This document shows positions 18,883 through 30,323 of a stretch of DNA of 64,000 nucleotides, piece by piece; the first letter of the stretch is position 1, and each line of letters starts with the position of its first letter. The stretch is from positions 992,001 to 1,056,000 of the forward strand of contig CP083824.1 of assembly GCA_023023105.1 (NCBI GenBank). Reading direction: 5' to 3'. This DNA is from Enterobacter ludwigii (GTDB lineage Bacteria; Pseudomonadota; Gammaproteobacteria; Enterobacterales; Enterobacteriaceae). Under the pieces are notes generated by a model. The model was given only the letters and a program-made list of their open reading frames with translations, was not told where the DNA came from and did no database searches. Both the position numbers and the translations under genes were made by a program.

Positions 18883-19560
18883 ATGAAGGCGACGTTGGCG
18901 ATCCTCACCATTGGTGTGGTCCCTGTAAGCGAAGTGTTACCGCTCTTAACCGAGCATGTCTCTGAACAACAGATAACGCATCTTAGCCTGCTGGGGAAGA
19001 TGAGTCGGGAAGAGGTCATGGAGGACTACGCTGTCGAGGCGGGGGAGGATCCCCTGGCGACGTTATTAAGTGACGGTAAACTGGCGCATGTTTCGCGTCA
19101 GAAAATCGAGCGCTCGCTGCAAGGGGTGATAGAAGTGCTCGATAATCAAGGTTATGACGTTATTTTGCTGATGAGTACCGCACCCATTAAAGGTCTCACG
19201 GCGCGTAATGCGATTCTGCTGGAGCCGATGCGCATCATCCCGCCGCTGGTGGCCTCAATTGTTGATGGTCATCAGGTGGGGGTCATCGTCCCGATTGAAG
19301 AGTTGATGGACAACCAGGAGGCAAAGTGGCACGTGCTTGAAAAAGTGCCCTTATATGCGCTGGCAAATCCTTTCTGGGATAGCGATGCCGCACTGATTGA
19401 GGCCGGACGTGAGTTGCTGGAGAGAGGGGCGGATGTGTTGATTCTGGACTGTCTTGGCTTCCACCAGCATCATCGCGATTTACTGCAGAAGGCGCTGGAT
19501 GTGCCGGTGCTGTTATCCAATGTTCTGATGGCTCGCCTGGCTTCAGAGCTTCTGACGTAA
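18883..19560 (+). CDS. aroM: AroM family protein
   Basis: The 225-residue cytosolic product equals E. coli AroM in length. It begins [25 protein letters not shown] and contains [13 protein letters not shown] and a C-terminal [17 protein letters not shown]. The layout resembles the Asp/Glu racemase superfamily, but the biochemical role has not been defined. In E. coli it belongs to the aroL regulon. Here a 237-base gap separates it from yaiA; the gap contains an inverted repeat, GGAGTTA at 18712-18718 and TAACTCC at 18737-18743, so separate control is possible. Confidence 0.92.
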   Translation: MKATLAILTIGVVPVSEVLPLLTEHVSEQQITHLSLLGKMSREEVMEDYAVEAGEDPLATLLSDGKLAHVSRQKIERSLQGVIEVLDNQGYDVILLMSTAPIKGLTARNAILLEPMRIIPPLVASIVDGHQVGVIVPIEELMDNQEAKWHVLEKVPLYALANPFWDSDAALIEAGRELLERGADVLILDCLGFHQHHRDLLQKALDVPVLLSNVLMARLASELLT

Positions 19561-19613
19561 TGATTTTGCGTGACAGGTGATGAGCATGGCCCCTATAGTG
19601 AATTTTTATCTAA

Positions 19614-19919
<306 letters not shown>

Positions 19920-19926
19920 AAAATAA

Positions 19927-19958
19927 GCCGGGTGGCGCTAACGCTTACCCGGCCTACG
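19927..19958. repeat. REP-like palindromic element between ppnP and rdgC
   Basis: GCCGGGTGGCG at the left and TTACCCGGC followed by CTACG at the right form the head and tail of an enterobacterial REP sequence. It lies between two convergent genes, the usual place for REP elements. It may also protect or end both transcripts. Confidence 0.8.
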
Positions 19959-19967
19959 CTTTGCCTG

Positions 19968-20882
19968 TTATCTTTGCGCTTCGCCGCCGAGACCTTCCAC
20001 CAGATTCTGAATCAACGCGGCCAGTTCCCCGGTCATCAGGATGAAGTCCGCGTCAAAACGCTGGGCGTAATCTTCCCGGTCGATGTCTTCATTCTGATCG
20101 CGCAGTTCATCGCAGAACTTCAGACGTTTCACGGAACCGTCATCGCACATCATAAACTGAATCCGCTGCTGCCAGTCGAGCGCCAGTTTGGTCACCACTT
20201 TGCCCGCTTCGATGTGTACGGCAATCTCGTCGCTCACCAGATCCTGTTTCTTCGCGCGGATCACGCCGCCATCTTCCAGCAGGGCTTTCAGCTCGGCCTC
20301 ATCGAGGATCTGGAAACCTTGCGCGGCAGCACCGCTGCGTACCCACTCGGTCAGGGTCAGCTCGATTGGCGTTTCCAGCGCCAACGGTACGACCGGCAGA
20401 GAGCCGATGCTTTTGCGCAGCAGAGCCAGCGTATCTTCTGCTTTTTTGGCGCTGGCGCAGTCCACCATAATCAGCCCGTTAACGGTATCGATCCACATCA
20501 TGGTCTGGCTGAAGCGGCTAAAGGCGCGCGGCAGCAGAGAGTGCAGAACTTCGTCTTTCAGCGAATCTTTTTCGGTTTTCTTCAGCTTGCGACCCTGTTC
20601 GGCTTCCAGCTTGAAGATCTTCGCTTCGAGCGCCTGTTTAACCACCGGCGTTGGCAGAATTTTCTCTTCTTTACGGGCGCAGACGATGATTTGACCCGTG
20701 CTGCTGGCGTGGGTCAGTGCATCGCTTTGTGAACCCATTGGCGGAACCCAACCGGTTTTTGCCATATCCTGGCTACCGCAAGGGGAAAAGGTGTAAGCGG
20801 CTAACTGTTTTTCCATCTCTTCTGCACGCAGCGAAACGTCGCGGCTGAGACGGTAAACCATCAAATTTTTGAACCACAGCAT
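19968..20882 (-). CDS. rdgC: Recombination-associated protein RdgC
   Basis: RdgC is a ring-forming, nucleoid-associated DNA-binding protein that limits RecA activity. The 304-residue product starts [18 protein letters not shown] and ends near [13 protein letters not shown]. coli RdgC has 303 residues. A charged stretch [20 protein letters not shown] is typical of the family. I use the ATG at 20882; the frame opens four codons earlier at 20894. The gene is divergent from mak. Confidence 0.96.
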   Translation of the reverse strand: MLWFKNLMVYRLSRDVSLRAEEMEKQLAAYTFSPCGSQDMAKTGWVPPMGSQSDALTHASSTGQIIVCARKEEKILPTPVVKQALEAKIFKLEAEQGRKLKKTEKDSLKDEVLHSLLPRAFSRFSQTMMWIDTVNGLIMVDCASAKKAEDTLALLRKSIGSLPVVPLALETPIELTLTEWVRSGAAAQGFQILDEAELKALLEDGGVIRAKKQDLVSDEIAVHIEAGKVVTKLALDWQQRIQFMMCDDGSVKRLKFCDELRDQNEDIDREDYAQRFDADFILMTGELAALIQNLVEGLGGEAQR

Positions 20883-21005
20883 GATAATTTCCACGGCCTT
20901 GTCGTTAAATCAGCGGGCATGATAACGAATTGTCGCATCGCTTGCATTGCTAATCGGGAAGCGTGCTTCTACTCTGTTGATAATCAAAATAATGAGGAGA
21001 GTCTT

Positions 21006-21911
21006 GTGCGTATTGGGATTGATTTGGGCGGCACCAAAACAGAAGTCATCGCACTGAGCGAGCAGGGGGAACAGCTGTTCCGCCACCGTCTGCCTACGCC
21101 GCGCGATGATTATCACCAGACTATCGAGACGATCGCGAGACTGGTTGAAATGGCAGAGCAGGCGACAGGACAAAACGGCAGCGTTGGGATGGGGATCCCG
21201 GGGTCGATCTCGCCATATACCGGGGTGGTTAAAAATGCCAACTCGACGTGGCTAAACGGTCAGCCTTTTGATAAAGATTTGAGCGCGCGTCTGAAACGCG
21301 AAGTGCGTCTGGCCAACGACGCTAACTGTCTGGCGGTTTCAGAAGCGATTGACGGCGCGGCTGCCGGTGCCCATACCGTTTTTGCCGTCATCATCGGTAC
21401 CGGCTGCGGTGCAGGCGTGGCCTTTGGCGGGCGTGCCCATATCGGGGGTAACGGTACGGCGGGCGAGTGGGGACACAACCCGCTGCCGTGGATGGATGAA
21501 GATGAGCTTAAATACCGCGCTGAAGTACCGTGCTATTGCGGCAAGCAAGGTTGTATTGAGACGTTTATCTCCGGTACCGGTTTTGCGACCGATTACCACC
21601 GTCTGAGTGGTCAGCCGCTCAAAGGGAGCGAGATCATGCGTCTGGTCGAAGAACAGGATTCGGTAGCTGAACTGGCGCTCCGCCGCTACGAAATGCGCCT
21701 GGCGAAATCGCTGGCGCACGTGGTGAATATTCTCGACCCGGACGTGATTGTGCTCGGCGGCGGCATGAGCAACGTCGACCGCCTGTACAGCACGGTCCCG
21801 AATCTGGTGAAACAGTGGGTGTTTGGCGGCGAGTGTGAGACCCCGATCCGCAAAGCGCTGCACGGTGATTCCAGCGGCGTGCGCGGCGCGGCTTGGTTGT
21901 GGCCGGAATAA
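21006..21911 (+). CDS. mak: Manno(fructo)kinase, ROK family
   Basis: Mak phosphorylates fructose and mannose at the 6 position with ATP. The 301-residue product begins [17 protein letters not shown], with the ROK phosphate-binding DLGGTKTE, and shows the zinc-binding [10 protein letters not shown] preceded by a histidine in GEWGHNP. The start is a GTG at 21006 supported by GAGGAGA 5 bases upstream; the frame opening at 20919 is not conserved. In E. coli araJ separates mak from sbcC. Here sbcC follows directly after a repeat element and araJ is not present at this site. Confidence 0.95.
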   Translation: MRIGIDLGGTKTEVIALSEQGEQLFRHRLPTPRDDYHQTIETIARLVEMAEQATGQNGSVGMGIPGSISPYTGVVKNANSTWLNGQPFDKDLSARLKREVRLANDANCLAVSEAIDGAAAGAHTVFAVIIGTGCGAGVAFGGRAHIGGNGTAGEWGHNPLPWMDEDELKYRAEVPCYCGKQGCIETFISGTGFATDYHRLSGQPLKGSEIMRLVEEQDSVAELALRRYEMRLAKSLAHVVNILDPDVIVLGGGMSNVDRLYSTVPNLVKQWVFGGECETPIRKALHGDSSGVRGAAWLWPE

Positions 21912-21929
21912 AAGCAAAGAGTGTTTATT

Positions 21930-21963
21930 CCCTCTCCCTGTGGGAGAGGGTCAGGGTGAGGGC
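21930..21963. repeat. Interspersed palindromic repeat, copy A (mak/sbcC junction)
   Basis: CCCTCTCCC and GGGAGAGGG form a perfect 9-base hairpin with a TGT loop, followed by the tail TCAGGGTGAGGGC. Related copies occur at 50651-50686, 51034-51066 and 56810-56835. All lie next to the stop codon of a gene. This copy occupies the convergent gap between mak and sbcC. Confidence 0.85.
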
Positions 21964-21985
21964 ACCAGACCGCACCGCCCCCCAT

Positions 21986-24900
21986 TCACTCCACCGCATA
22001 CTCTTTATCCAGCCTGCTGTATCCCAGCCCGTTGATCTTTTTCACTTTAATCTGCACCGGAATACGCTCTTTCATCGCCTCGACGTGGCTGATGACACCG
22101 ATAGTTTTCCCGGTGGCGTTTAGCGCGTCGAGGGCATCCAGCGCGGTATCCAGCGTTTCGCTGTCGAGCGTGCCGAACCCTTCATCCAGGAACAGCGAGT
22201 CGATCCGCGTTTTGTGACTCACCAGATCGGAAAGTGCCAGCGCCAGCGCCAGGCTGACCAGGAAACTTTCGCCACCAGAGAGCGTACGGGTGTCGCGCAC
22301 GGCATCCGCCTGCCAGGTATCGACCACTTCCAGCTCCAGAGCATCGCTGGCTTTGCGCTGGAGCAAATAACGCCCGTGCAGGCGGTTAAGTTGCTGGTTA
22401 GCAAGCCAGACAAGATTATCCAGCGTCAGCCCTTGGGCGAACTTGCGGAACTTGTCGCCGGTACTGGAGCCGATAAGCGCATTCAGGTACCCCCAGTCGT
22501 CTGCCAGACGGCTGGCCTCTTCAATTTGCTGCATTAAAGCCAGTTGGTGCAGGCGGTTATCGCTATCCTGCTTAAGCTGCTGGCGGATCTCTCCCTGCCG
22601 CGTGGTGTTCTCACGAAGCTGCTGCGTCAGTTGCTGGAGCCGGATCTGCAGGCCTGGTGCATCGGCGTCGAGCCCTTCTGGCCGCAGCACCAGGTGCGCC
22701 TGCAACTGTTGGTTTGCCTGTCCGGACAAGGCGGCTGCCTGCTGTATCTGGTTTTCCAGCGATTGCTTCAGATGATTGAGGTGTTGGAGCATGTTCTCAT
22801 CCAGCAGAGCGGCAAGGAACGCATCTTGATCGGCAAAACAGCTGGCTGACAGGGCCTGGGTGAATTGCACCTGCGATTGCTGCAGGCGCTCACGCTCCAG
22901 CGTTTCCTGCTGCCGGTGTGCCGCCAGTTGGCTCTGCAGAGACACGCATTCGTCGTGGATTGCGCGCCAGTTGTCAGGAATGGCGGGTTCGGTCTCTTCA
23001 CTGTTGGTGACCGGAAGTGCGTCAAGCAGTGGCTTCAGGGCGTTTATACGTTCCTGAATCGCACCCTGCTGTGTCTGTTTTTCCTGCCACTGTGCGAACT
23101 CCGTTTCACGGGTGTTCAGCCAGGCGGCCTCTGTACCTTCTTCAGGTACGCTGAGTGAAAGTGCGGCCAGGGCGCTTTCCAGCCCCTGACGCGTTGTCGC
23201 CAGTTGCTGCTGGTACTGGCGTTCCTGCTCTTCCATTTCGTTGAGCTGGTTTTGCAGCGTCAGACGCTGGCTGAGCTGATAAAGCTGGCGTTCATAGTGC
23301 TCCTGTTCGCTCATCCAGATGGCAATATCTTCCTGAATATTCAGCGAAATATTTAATGCCGCGCAAACCTCCTGCCACTCTTTAGTGAGCGCTTGCTCTT
23401 CCTGAGAGAGTGTCTGCGCTTCGCCTGTCTCGCGCTGGATCTGTTGAGTCAGGGCATTAACCTGGCCCAGAACCAGCAGCCCTTCCTCTTTTAGCGAGGC
23501 GACCTCTTTTTCCAGGGCATCACGGCGGCGCTGATTATCAGTCAGTTCAAGTGCTTGATATTTCTCCACGGCGGGATGTTCGCTGGAGCCGCACAGTGGA
23601 CAGGGTTTACCTGCCTCAAGCTGAGAACGATAGCTTTCCAGATCTTTAATCGTCGCTTCACGTTCACACAGGGCTTTCAGGTCCAGATAGTGCTGGTTTT
23701 TCTCTTTGTATTGCAGGCGACGTAGCGTCAATGTTTCATTGAGTTTTACCTGCTCAGCCAGGGCCTTCTGCATGCTTTCACCGTTCTGGTGCAGGCGTTT
23801 TTGTAGCGGCTGATAGCGGGCATGGAGCGAGGTCAGACGTTGACGCATCGTTCGTGACTGCGCCTGTTGTTCCATCGCTACTGCAACCTCATCCACCGTC
23901 AGCGTCAGGGTTGTTTCCGGCAGGGCGGCCCGTTTATGGCGTAATTCAGTGAGGCGGGCGGTCAGGGCAGTAAGCTGATTTTTATCACGGCCAAGCTGAG
24001 CGAAGTGCGCTCGCCAGCCTGCCATTTCCTGTCCCCATAAGCGGAATCGATCATGTTCTGCCTGCCACTGCGTCAATACCGTTAATTCAGTCTGCAACTG
24101 CTCATGGGTATGAATGGCGGTATTACGGATACGCGAGCGCAGCGCGGTTTTATCGTGTAAGCGAGTATTTACTTCGATAATTCGCTGCTGGGTTTGAGCC
24201 AGACGCGAGGCTTGCTCTTGCTGGTGCTCCCAAAGCGGTCGAAGCTGAGCGGCGGGTTGAGCAAGCTGGAGCTTTGCCAGGTCAGGCGCGGCGTCGGTCA
24301 GCGCCTGCTGCGCCTGCTGTTGTAACACGGTTACGCGCTGTTGCTCGCGAAGAAGCTCATCATGGCGCGTAAGCCACTGATAATCCTTCTGCTGGCGCTG
24401 CTGTTGTGCCAGCAGTGTTTTTTCTTCGTCAGTAAGTGCCTGCAAACTTTGCTGTAACTGCTGCTGTTGCTCTTCGTTCAACAGCACAACGCCCGCCGCC
24501 TGCGCCTCGTACTTTTCAAGCACGCTGCGGGCAGCTTTGTGTTTCTCAAATACCATGGCGGAAATCTGGCCGTAGATCTCAGTGCCGGTCAGCTCTTCCA
24601 GCAGCTCGGCGCGATCGCTCGGTTTGGCGTTAAGGAAGGCGGCAAACTGCCCCTGTGAGAGCAGCATTGAGCGGGTAAAGCGCCCGTAGTCCAGCCCGGT
24701 GAGCGCGGCGGTTTGCTCCAGCTTATCCGTCACTTTGTCGGCCAGGATTTTGCCATCTTCGCAGCGCGCCAGCTCCACGCGCGGCGCCTGCAGGTTCCCG
24801 TCCGGCTGGTTGCGCGCCCGGTTCTGGCTCCAGAAGGCGCGATAGGCGGTGCCTTTTACCTCGAACTCTACTTCCGCCAGGCATTCAGCGGTGTCGCGCG

Positions 24901-25117
24901 TCATCAGATCGTTTTGCGCCTGAGAGACCTTCTGCAGTCGCGGTGTTTCGTGATAAAGCGCCAGACAGATGGCGTCGAGCAAGGTGGTTTTACCTGCCCC
25001 GGTCGCGCCGGTGATGGCAAACAGCCCGTTGCTGGCAAACGGCTCAGCGGTAAAGTCAATTTTCCACTCGCCCTTGAGTGAGTTGAGGTTTTTCAGACGC
25101 AGGCTCAGGATTTTCAT
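21986..25117 (-). CDS. sbcC: Exonuclease subunit SbcC
   Basis: SbcC is the SMC-like ATPase of the SbcCD (Mre11-Rad50 type) nuclease, which cuts DNA hairpins and protein-blocked ends. The 1043-residue protein has Walker [10 protein letters not shown] at residues 37-45 and two long Gln/Glu-rich coiled coils. The zinc hook CPLC lies at residues 506-509. The C-terminal signature is [20 protein letters not shown], with Walker [14 protein letters not shown]. coli SbcC has 1048 residues. The start overlaps the sbcD stop in an ATGA, so the two are translationally coupled. Confidence 0.97.
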   Translation of the reverse strand: MKILSLRLKNLNSLKGEWKIDFTAEPFASNGLFAITGATGAGKTTLLDAICLALYHETPRLQKVSQAQNDLMTRDTAECLAEVEFEVKGTAYRAFWSQNRARNQPDGNLQAPRVELARCEDGKILADKVTDKLEQTAALTGLDYGRFTRSMLLSQGQFAAFLNAKPSDRAELLEELTGTEIYGQISAMVFEKHKAARSVLEKYEAQAAGVVLLNEEQQQQLQQSLQALTDEEKTLLAQQQRQQKDYQWLTRHDELLREQQRVTVLQQQAQQALTDAAPDLAKLQLAQPAAQLRPLWEHQQEQASRLAQTQQRIIEVNTRLHDKTALRSRIRNTAIHTHEQLQTELTVLTQWQAEHDRFRLWGQEMAGWRAHFAQLGRDKNQLTALTARLTELRHKRAALPETTLTLTVDEVAVAMEQQAQSRTMRQRLTSLHARYQPLQKRLHQNGESMQKALAEQVKLNETLTLRRLQYKEKNQHYLDLKALCEREATIKDLESYRSQLEAGKPCPLCGSSEHPAVEKYQALELTDNQRRRDALEKEVASLKEEGLLVLGQVNALTQQIQRETGEAQTLSQEEQALTKEWQEVCAALNISLNIQEDIAIWMSEQEHYERQLYQLSQRLTLQNQLNEMEEQERQYQQQLATTRQGLESALAALSLSVPEEGTEAAWLNTRETEFAQWQEKQTQQGAIQERINALKPLLDALPVTNSEETEPAIPDNWRAIHDECVSLQSQLAAHRQQETLERERLQQSQVQFTQALSASCFADQDAFLAALLDENMLQHLNHLKQSLENQIQQAAALSGQANQQLQAHLVLRPEGLDADAPGLQIRLQQLTQQLRENTTRQGEIRQQLKQDSDNRLHQLALMQQIEEASRLADDWGYLNALIGSSTGDKFRKFAQGLTLDNLVWLANQQLNRLHGRYLLQRKASDALELEVVDTWQADAVRDTRTLSGGESFLVSLALALALSDLVSHKTRIDSLFLDEGFGTLDSETLDTALDALDALNATGKTIGVISHVEAMKERIPVQIKVKKINGLGYSRLDKEYAVE

Positions 25118-26319
25118 GCGTTCTCCTCCTCGTTATTCAGCGCGTGGAGCGTATGGGCGAACAGCTCGTTCAGCCGGGCGCGTTTTGCATCGTCCATCTC
25201 TTCCTGGGCCAGTCGGCGTTCAAAAACCTCTTCGACTTTAAGTTCACTCAGCGTTTCGCGCTGAGCACTCAGCAGGATTTTTTCGCGCTGCTCGCGACTA
25301 CGGCGTACCAGTAAAACCTCGACAGGAAGATCTTCCGTCAGCGCCTGAATTTTTCGCTGCATATCATGCAGATAGTCGTCTGTCGTGATTTCGATATCCA
25401 GCCAGACGGGGGGATTAAGCGCAGTGCCACGCCACTGTTCAAGCTGGGAGGTGATGGCATCAAGGTCACCCTTCAGCACCGCCAGCGGCTGGGTAACAGG
25501 GACTTCCAGCGTTTCGACGGCGCTCAGTTTACCTCCGTTAAAACTCACCAGATGCACAGACTTGGCTTTACCTGTTTCATCAAAACTCAGCGAAATGGGC
25601 GAGCCACAATAGCGAATGTGTTCGCAGCCACCGATGATCTGCGCGCGGTGGATATGCCCTAGCGCAATGTAGTCGGCAGGCGGGAAATTTTGCGCCGGGA
25701 ACGCATCCAGCGTACCAATATAGATGTCACGTACGGCGTCACTTTTACTGGCTCCGACGGTGGTGAGATGCCCGGTCGCAATCACCGGAATGAGCTGTTC
25801 GCCGCGCAAGGTACAGGCATCGGTATATTGTTGGTGATAATAGTCAGTGATGCTCTGCAACAGATGCTGCTGTTTTTCCCCGCCGGACATCCCTGCCTGG
25901 CTCTGCACGATATCGCGTGGGCGCAGGAAGGGAACCGGGCACAGCACCGCTCCCGGTGTACCGTCACGTTTTTTCAGGATCTGCGGCGCATGCCCGGCAC
26001 TGGCCACCACGGTAGTGTTCAGGAAGGCCAGGATGTCGCGGGATTCATTCAGCGTGGCGACGGAGTCGTGATTACCGGCGACAATCACCAGATGGCAGCC
26101 TGTTTGCTGCAGATTTACCACGAAGCGGTTGTACAGCTCACGCGCATAGCTTGGCGGCGAGCCGGTGTCGAAAATGTCACCCGCGACAATAATCGCATCC
26201 ACTTCGCGCGATCGGGCCGTTTCCAGCAGCCAGTCCAGGAACGCTTCATGCTCAGCCGCACGGCTTTTACTGTAAAAGTTTTGACCCAGATGCCAGTCCG
26301 AAGTGTGAAGTATGCGCAT
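25114..26319 (-). CDS. sbcD: Exonuclease subunit SbcD
   Basis: SbcD is the Mre11-like metallophosphoesterase that gives the SbcCD complex its nuclease activity. The 401-residue product has the metal-binding motifs HTSDWHLG (residues 5-12), VAGDIFD and AGNHDS, followed by a GHIHRAQ motif. E. coli SbcD has 400 residues. The frame is open to 26361, but the start [12 protein letters not shown] at 26319 is the conserved one. It is divergent from phoB with 187 bases between, and its last codon overlaps the first of sbcC. Confidence 0.97.
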   Translation of the reverse strand: MRILHTSDWHLGQNFYSKSRAAEHEAFLDWLLETARSREVDAIIVAGDIFDTGSPPSYARELYNRFVVNLQQTGCHLVIVAGNHDSVATLNESRDILAFLNTTVVASAGHAPQILKKRDGTPGAVLCPVPFLRPRDIVQSQAGMSGGEKQQHLLQSITDYYHQQYTDACTLRGEQLIPVIATGHLTTVGASKSDAVRDIYIGTLDAFPAQNFPPADYIALGHIHRAQIIGGCEHIRYCGSPISLSFDETGKAKSVHLVSFNGGKLSAVETLEVPVTQPLAVLKGDLDAITSQLEQWRGTALNPPVWLDIEITTDDYLHDMQRKIQALTEDLPVEVLLVRRSREQREKILLSAQRETLSELKVEEVFERRLAQEEMDDAKRARLNELFAHTLHALNNEEENA

Positions 26320-26422
26320 AGGAGATCCGTGGCGAAAAAAGATGTAGACGATTATAAACATTCAGGGAGCGGAAAATAACCGCTGTAATAAAACAACAGT
26401 TTGCCATTTATGGTGGTAAGGT

Positions 26423-26456
26423 TTTTCATAAATCTGTCATAAATCTGACGCATAAT
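26423..26456 (+). promoter_or_regulatory. Pho box and promoter of phoBR
   Basis: PhoB half-sites TTTTCAT (26423-26429) and CTGTCAT (26434-26440) have the standard 11-base period. A third, CTGACGC (26445-26451), continues it. CATAAT at 26451-26456 serves as the -10 element 10 bases after the main box. This supports positive autoregulation of phoBR. Confidence 0.88.
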
Positions 26457-26506
26457 GACGCCGCATTACAAACTTGTAACTTAAATAAGATAAGACAGGG
26501 CAAAGT

Positions 26507-27196
26507 ATGGCGAGACGTATTCTGGTCGTAGAAGATGAAGCTCCAATTCGTGAAATGGTGTGCTTCGTGCTCGAACAAAATGGCTTCCAGCCGGTTGAAG
26601 CGGAAGATTATGACAGCGCGGTGAACCAGTTGAATGAGCCCTGGCCCGATCTGATTCTGCTCGACTGGATGTTGCCTGGCGGCTCTGGACTGCAGTTTAT
26701 CAAACACATTAAACGTGAAGCGATGACCCGCGATATCCCCGTAGTCATGCTCACGGCACGTGGTGAAGAAGAGGATCGCGTGCGTGGGCTTGAAACGGGT
26801 GCCGATGATTACATTACTAAGCCGTTTTCCCCGAAAGAGCTGGTTGCTCGCATCAAAGCCGTAATGCGCCGCATTTCACCGATGGCAGTGGAAGAGGTGA
26901 TTGAGATGCAAGGTCTGAGCCTTGACCCGACCTCACACCGCGTCATGACGGGCGAAAACCCGCTCGACATGGGGCCTACCGAATTTAAACTTCTGCACTT
27001 CTTTATGACTCATCCGGAACGCGTCTACAGCCGCGAACAGTTGCTGAATAACGTCTGGGGAACTAACGTGTATGTCGAAGACCGGACGGTTGACGTCCAT
27101 ATCCGCCGCCTGCGAAAAGCGCTGGAACTGAGCGGCCACGATCGCATGGTGCAGACGGTCCGCGGCACGGGTTATCGTTTTTCTACCCGTTTCTGA
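26507..27196 (+). CDS. phoB: Phosphate regulon response regulator PhoB
   Basis: PhoB is the cytosolic response regulator that activates the Pho regulon, including phoA in this window. The 229-residue protein has a receiver domain with the acidic pocket VVEDE, the phosphorylated D53 in LLDWMLPGG and the conserved lysine in TKPF. It is followed by an OmpR-type winged helix ending [26 protein letters not shown]. It is nearly identical to E. coli PhoB. phoR starts 22 bases after the stop. A Pho box lies upstream. Confidence 0.98.
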   Translation: MARRILVVEDEAPIREMVCFVLEQNGFQPVEAEDYDSAVNQLNEPWPDLILLDWMLPGGSGLQFIKHIKREAMTRDIPVVMLTARGEEEDRVRGLETGADDYITKPFSPKELVARIKAVMRRISPMAVEEVIEMQGLSLDPTSHRVMTGENPLDMGPTEFKLLHFFMTHPERVYSREQLLNNVWGTNVYVEDRTVDVHIRRLRKALELSGHDRMVQTVRGTGYRFSTRF

Positions 27197-27217
27197 ACAA
27201 TGACAGGAGTGTGACGC

Positions 27218-28513
27218 GTGCTGGAACGTCTGTCATGGAAAAGGCTCGTCTTTGAACTGATCTTATGTTGTATTCCGGCCTTCATTCTGGGGGCCTTTCT
27301 TGGACATCTGCCGTGGTTTCTGCTGGCCTCGGTCACCGGGCTGCTGATCTGGCATTTCTGGAACCTGTTACGCCTCTCCTGGTGGCTATGGGTTGACCGA
27401 AGTATGACACCGCCGCCGGGAAGCGGCAGTTGGGAGCCGCTGCTTTACGGTTTGCATCAGATGCAGATGCGTAATAAAAAGCGCCGCCGCGAACTGGGAA
27501 GCCTGATCAAGCGTTTTCGCAGCGGGGCGGAGTCGCTACCGGATGCGGTCATTCTGACGACCGAAGAAGGGACAATCTTCTGGTGTAATGGTCTTGCGCA
27601 ACAGTTGCTGGGGTTGCGCTGGCCGGATGATAATGGCCAGAATATCCTCAACCTTCTGCGTTATCCTGAGTTTGCGCAGTATCTAAAAAAGCGTGATTTT
27701 ACCGGTCCGCATAATCTGAAACTCAATAATGGTCGCCATCTGGAAATCCGCGTGATGCCCTACAGCGATCGGCAGTGGCTGATGGTGGCGCGCGATGTCA
27801 CCCAGATGCACCAGCTGGAAGGCGCGCGACGCAACTTCTTCGCGAACGTGAGCCACGAATTACGCACCCCGTTGACCGTACTGCAGGGTTACCTGGAGAT
27901 GATGCAGGAGCAAACGCTTGAAGGTGCGCCACGTGAAAAAGCGCTGCACACCATGCGCGAGCAAACGCACCGTATGGAAGGTCTGGTGAAACAGCTGTTG
28001 ACGCTCTCAAAGATCGAAGCGGCGCCAACGCTTGCGCTGAATGACACCATTGATGTCCCCATGATGCTGCGGGTGGTGGAGCGTGAAGCACAGACGTTAA
28101 GCCATAAGAAGCACCACCTGACTTTTGAGGTCGACAATACGCTGAAGGTTTTGGGCAGTGAAGATGAGTTGCGCAGCGCCATTTCCAACCTGGTGTATAA
28201 CGCGGTGAATCATACACCGGAAGGGACGGAGATCGTGGTGCGATGGCAGCATACCCCTACGGGCGCTGAATTTAGCGTCGAGGATAATGGTCCGGGGATT
28301 GCTCCGGAGCACATCCCGCGTCTGACCGAACGCTTCTATCGCGTGGATAAGGCGCGATCGCGACAGACAGGGGGAAGCGGTCTGGGGCTGGCGATTGTAA
28401 AACATGCCGTCAATCACCATGAAAGCCGCCTCGATATTCAGAGTACCCAGGGTAAGGGAACCCGCTTTAGTTTCGTGATCCCGGAACGATTAATTGCCAA
28501 AAAGATCGCCTGA
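27218..28513 (+). CDS. phoR: Phosphate regulon sensor histidine kinase PhoR
   Basis: PhoR is the inner-membrane kinase/phosphatase that phosphorylates PhoB when phosphate is low. The 431-residue protein has two N-terminal hydrophobic segments (about residues 10-28 and 32-50) with almost no periplasmic loop. A PAS domain follows (from about residue 100), then the phosphorylated H213 in [11 protein letters not shown] and the ATPase boxes [19 protein letters not shown] and GSGLGLAIV. The length equals E. coli PhoR. The start is a GTG at 27218 with AGGAGTG upstream. It forms an operon with phoB. Confidence 0.97.
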   Translation: MLERLSWKRLVFELILCCIPAFILGAFLGHLPWFLLASVTGLLIWHFWNLLRLSWWLWVDRSMTPPPGSGSWEPLLYGLHQMQMRNKKRRRELGSLIKRFRSGAESLPDAVILTTEEGTIFWCNGLAQQLLGLRWPDDNGQNILNLLRYPEFAQYLKKRDFTGPHNLKLNNGRHLEIRVMPYSDRQWLMVARDVTQMHQLEGARRNFFANVSHELRTPLTVLQGYLEMMQEQTLEGAPREKALHTMREQTHRMEGLVKQLLTLSKIEAAPTLALNDTIDVPMMLRVVEREAQTLSHKKHHLTFEVDNTLKVLGSEDELRSAISNLVYNAVNHTPEGTEIVVRWQHTPTGAEFSVEDNGPGIAPEHIPRLTERFYRVDKARSRQTGGSGLGLAIVKHAVNHHESRLDIQSTQGKGTRFSFVIPERLIAKKIA

Positions 28514-28539
28514 TAACGGGTGTGTCATTTTACCTTTCC

Positions 28540-28570
28540 ACGGGTCAGCGTTTGCTGGCCCGTTTGCTTT
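28540..28570 (+). terminator. Rho-independent terminator of phoBR
   Basis: ACGGGTCAGC at 28540-28549 pairs with GCTGGCCCGT at 28554-28563 (one G-U pair) around GTTT, followed by a T-rich stretch TTGCTTT. It lies about 27 bases after the phoR stop. Confidence 0.8.
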
Positions 28571-28922
28571 GCAGTCAAACGAAACGCGAATGAATTTTAT
28601 ACGGCTGACTGTTTTTTGTTCGCATGATTAGCCATGGGTTTTTCTGATAATTAGCGTATTGTGCTGGTATGTTTTTTCATGGTGGCATATTGTTCTGGTT
28701 TTGCGATCCCACCTTGCCTTTAAACGTTATAAGCGTTTAAATTGCGCCCCAGATACTGTCAGACCGACTGTATTTGCGTGGTAAATCGAAAAACTATTCT
28801 TCTCCACGCCAGGACGGGAGCATTTCCCGCTGAAATTGAGCAATTTTTCGGCTGTATCTTCCCACCAGGGAAATCGAAAAGCTCAATGTTTTCAACACCA
28901 CATCCACAGGCAGTAAGGTTTT
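28571..28922 (+). other. Long upstream region of brnQ
   Basis: About 350 bases lie between the phoR terminator and brnQ with no credible gene; a 68-codon frame that runs into brnQ has no ribosome site or known relative. The first half is T-rich. A perfect inverted repeat, TTTAAACG (28719-28726) and CGTTTAAA (28734-28741) around TTATAAG, sits in the middle. In E. coli brnQ is under amino-acid-responsive control (Lrp), so the region probably holds the promoter and operator sites. Confidence 0.5.
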
Positions 28923-30242
28923 ATGACCCATCACTTAAAATCGCGTGACATCATCGCGCTGGGCTTTATGACATTTGCGCTGTTCGTTGGCGCAGGCAAC
29001 ATCATTTTCCCTCCAATGGTTGGTTTACAGGCGGGTGAACACGTCTGGACTGCCGCATTTGGTTTCCTGATTACTGCTGTGGGTTTACCGGTACTGACCG
29101 TTATCGCCCTGGCGAAAGTGGGTGGCGGTGTTGATAGCCTCAGCACCCCGATCGGCAAAGTGGCGGGTGTTCTGCTGGCAACCGTCTGCTATCTGGCAGT
29201 GGGCCCACTGTTTGCGACCCCGCGCACGGCGACCGTTTCCTTCGAAGTGGGCATTGCTCCTCTGACCGGTGACGGCGCGATGCCGCTGTTTATCTACAGC
29301 CTGATCTACTTCGCGATTGTGATTCTGGTTTCTCTCTATCCGGGCAAGCTGCTGGATACCGTAGGTAACTTCCTGGCTCCGCTGAAAATTGTGGCGTTGA
29401 TTGTGCTGGCGGTTGCGGCGATTGTCTGGCCGGCAGGTCCGATTAGCGACGCCATGGATGCCTACAAAAATGCCGCATTCTCCAACGGCTTTGTGAACGG
29501 CTACCTGACGATGGATACGCTGGGCGCAATGGTGTTTGGTATCGTCATCGTTAACGCCGCGCGTTCCCGTGGTGTGACCGAAGCACGTCTGCTGACCCGC
29601 TACACCATCTGGGCTGGCCTGATGGCCGGCGTGGGCCTGACGCTGCTCTATCTGGCGCTGTTCCGTCTGGGTTCCGATAGCGCCATGCTGGTTGATCAAA
29701 ACGCGAATGGCGCGGCTATTCTGCATGCTTATGTTCAGCACACCTTCGGCGGTGCGGGCAGTATGCTGCTGGCAGCGCTCATCTTCCTGGCATGTCTGGT
29801 GACCGCCGTTGGCCTGACCTGCGCCTGTGCTGAGTTCTTTGCGCAGTATCTGCCGCTCTCTTACCGCACTCTGGTGTTTATTCTCGGCATTTTCTCCATG
29901 GCGGTGTCCAACCTCGGTCTGAGCCACCTGATTCAGGTCTCTATTCCGGTGCTGACGGCTATCTACCCGCCGTGTATCGTGCTGGTGGTACTGAGCTTTA
30001 CTCGCCCGTGGTGGAATAACTCCTCACGAATTATTGCGCCAGCCATGTTTATCAGCCTGATTTTTGGTATCCTTGACGGGATTAAAGCATCAGCTTTCGC
30101 AGAAATTTTGCCAGCCTGGACACAGCGTCTGCCGCTGTCCGAACAAGGCCTGGCCTGGCTGATGCCTACCGTTGTTGCACTGGTTCTGGCGGTTATCTGG
30201 GATCGTGCTGCAGGGCGTCAGGTCGCATCGAACGCCCATTAA
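28923..30242 (+). CDS. brnQ: Branched-chain amino acid transporter BrnQ
   Basis: BrnQ is the low-affinity inner-membrane carrier for leucine, isoleucine and valine, driven by a cation gradient. The 439-residue protein has about 12 hydrophobic helices and the family's N-terminal stretch [24 protein letters not shown]. coli BrnQ has the same length. A weak AAGG site lies before the ATG. It is followed by a strong terminator and then proY. Confidence 0.96.
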   Translation: MTHHLKSRDIIALGFMTFALFVGAGNIIFPPMVGLQAGEHVWTAAFGFLITAVGLPVLTVIALAKVGGGVDSLSTPIGKVAGVLLATVCYLAVGPLFATPRTATVSFEVGIAPLTGDGAMPLFIYSLIYFAIVILVSLYPGKLLDTVGNFLAPLKIVALIVLAVAAIVWPAGPISDAMDAYKNAAFSNGFVNGYLTMDTLGAMVFGIVIVNAARSRGVTEARLLTRYTIWAGLMAGVGLTLLYLALFRLGSDSAMLVDQNANGAAILHAYVQHTFGGAGSMLLAALIFLACLVTAVGLTCACAEFFAQYLPLSYRTLVFILGIFSMAVSNLGLSHLIQVSIPVLTAIYPPCIVLVVLSFTRPWWNNSSRIIAPAMFISLIFGILDGIKASAFAEILPAWTQRLPLSEQGLAWLMPTVVALVLAVIWDRAAGRQVASNAH

Positions 30243-30264
30243 TCAACGGCAACAAACTGTTTAA

Positions 30265-30300
30265 CCACGGGGCTTAAGGCCCCGTGGTTTTTTGTTTTTT
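30265..30300 (+). terminator. Rho-independent terminator of brnQ
   Basis: CCACGGGGC and GCCCCGTGG flank TTAAG, and TTTTTTGTTTTTTT follows. The stem is GC-rich and perfect, 22 bases past the stop. Confidence 0.95.
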
Positions 30301-30323
30301 TCGTGTTGAATGGCAAGATTTAA

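Noticed and set aside
19932-20732. 266-codon plus-strand frame opposite rdgC
   Set aside because: It covers rdgC in antisense, starts in the REP element, has no ribosome site and no recognisable domain.
28742-28948. 68-codon frame in the brnQ leader
   Set aside because: It has no ribosome site, overlaps the start of brnQ in another frame and resembles nothing known to me. A leader peptide is not supported.
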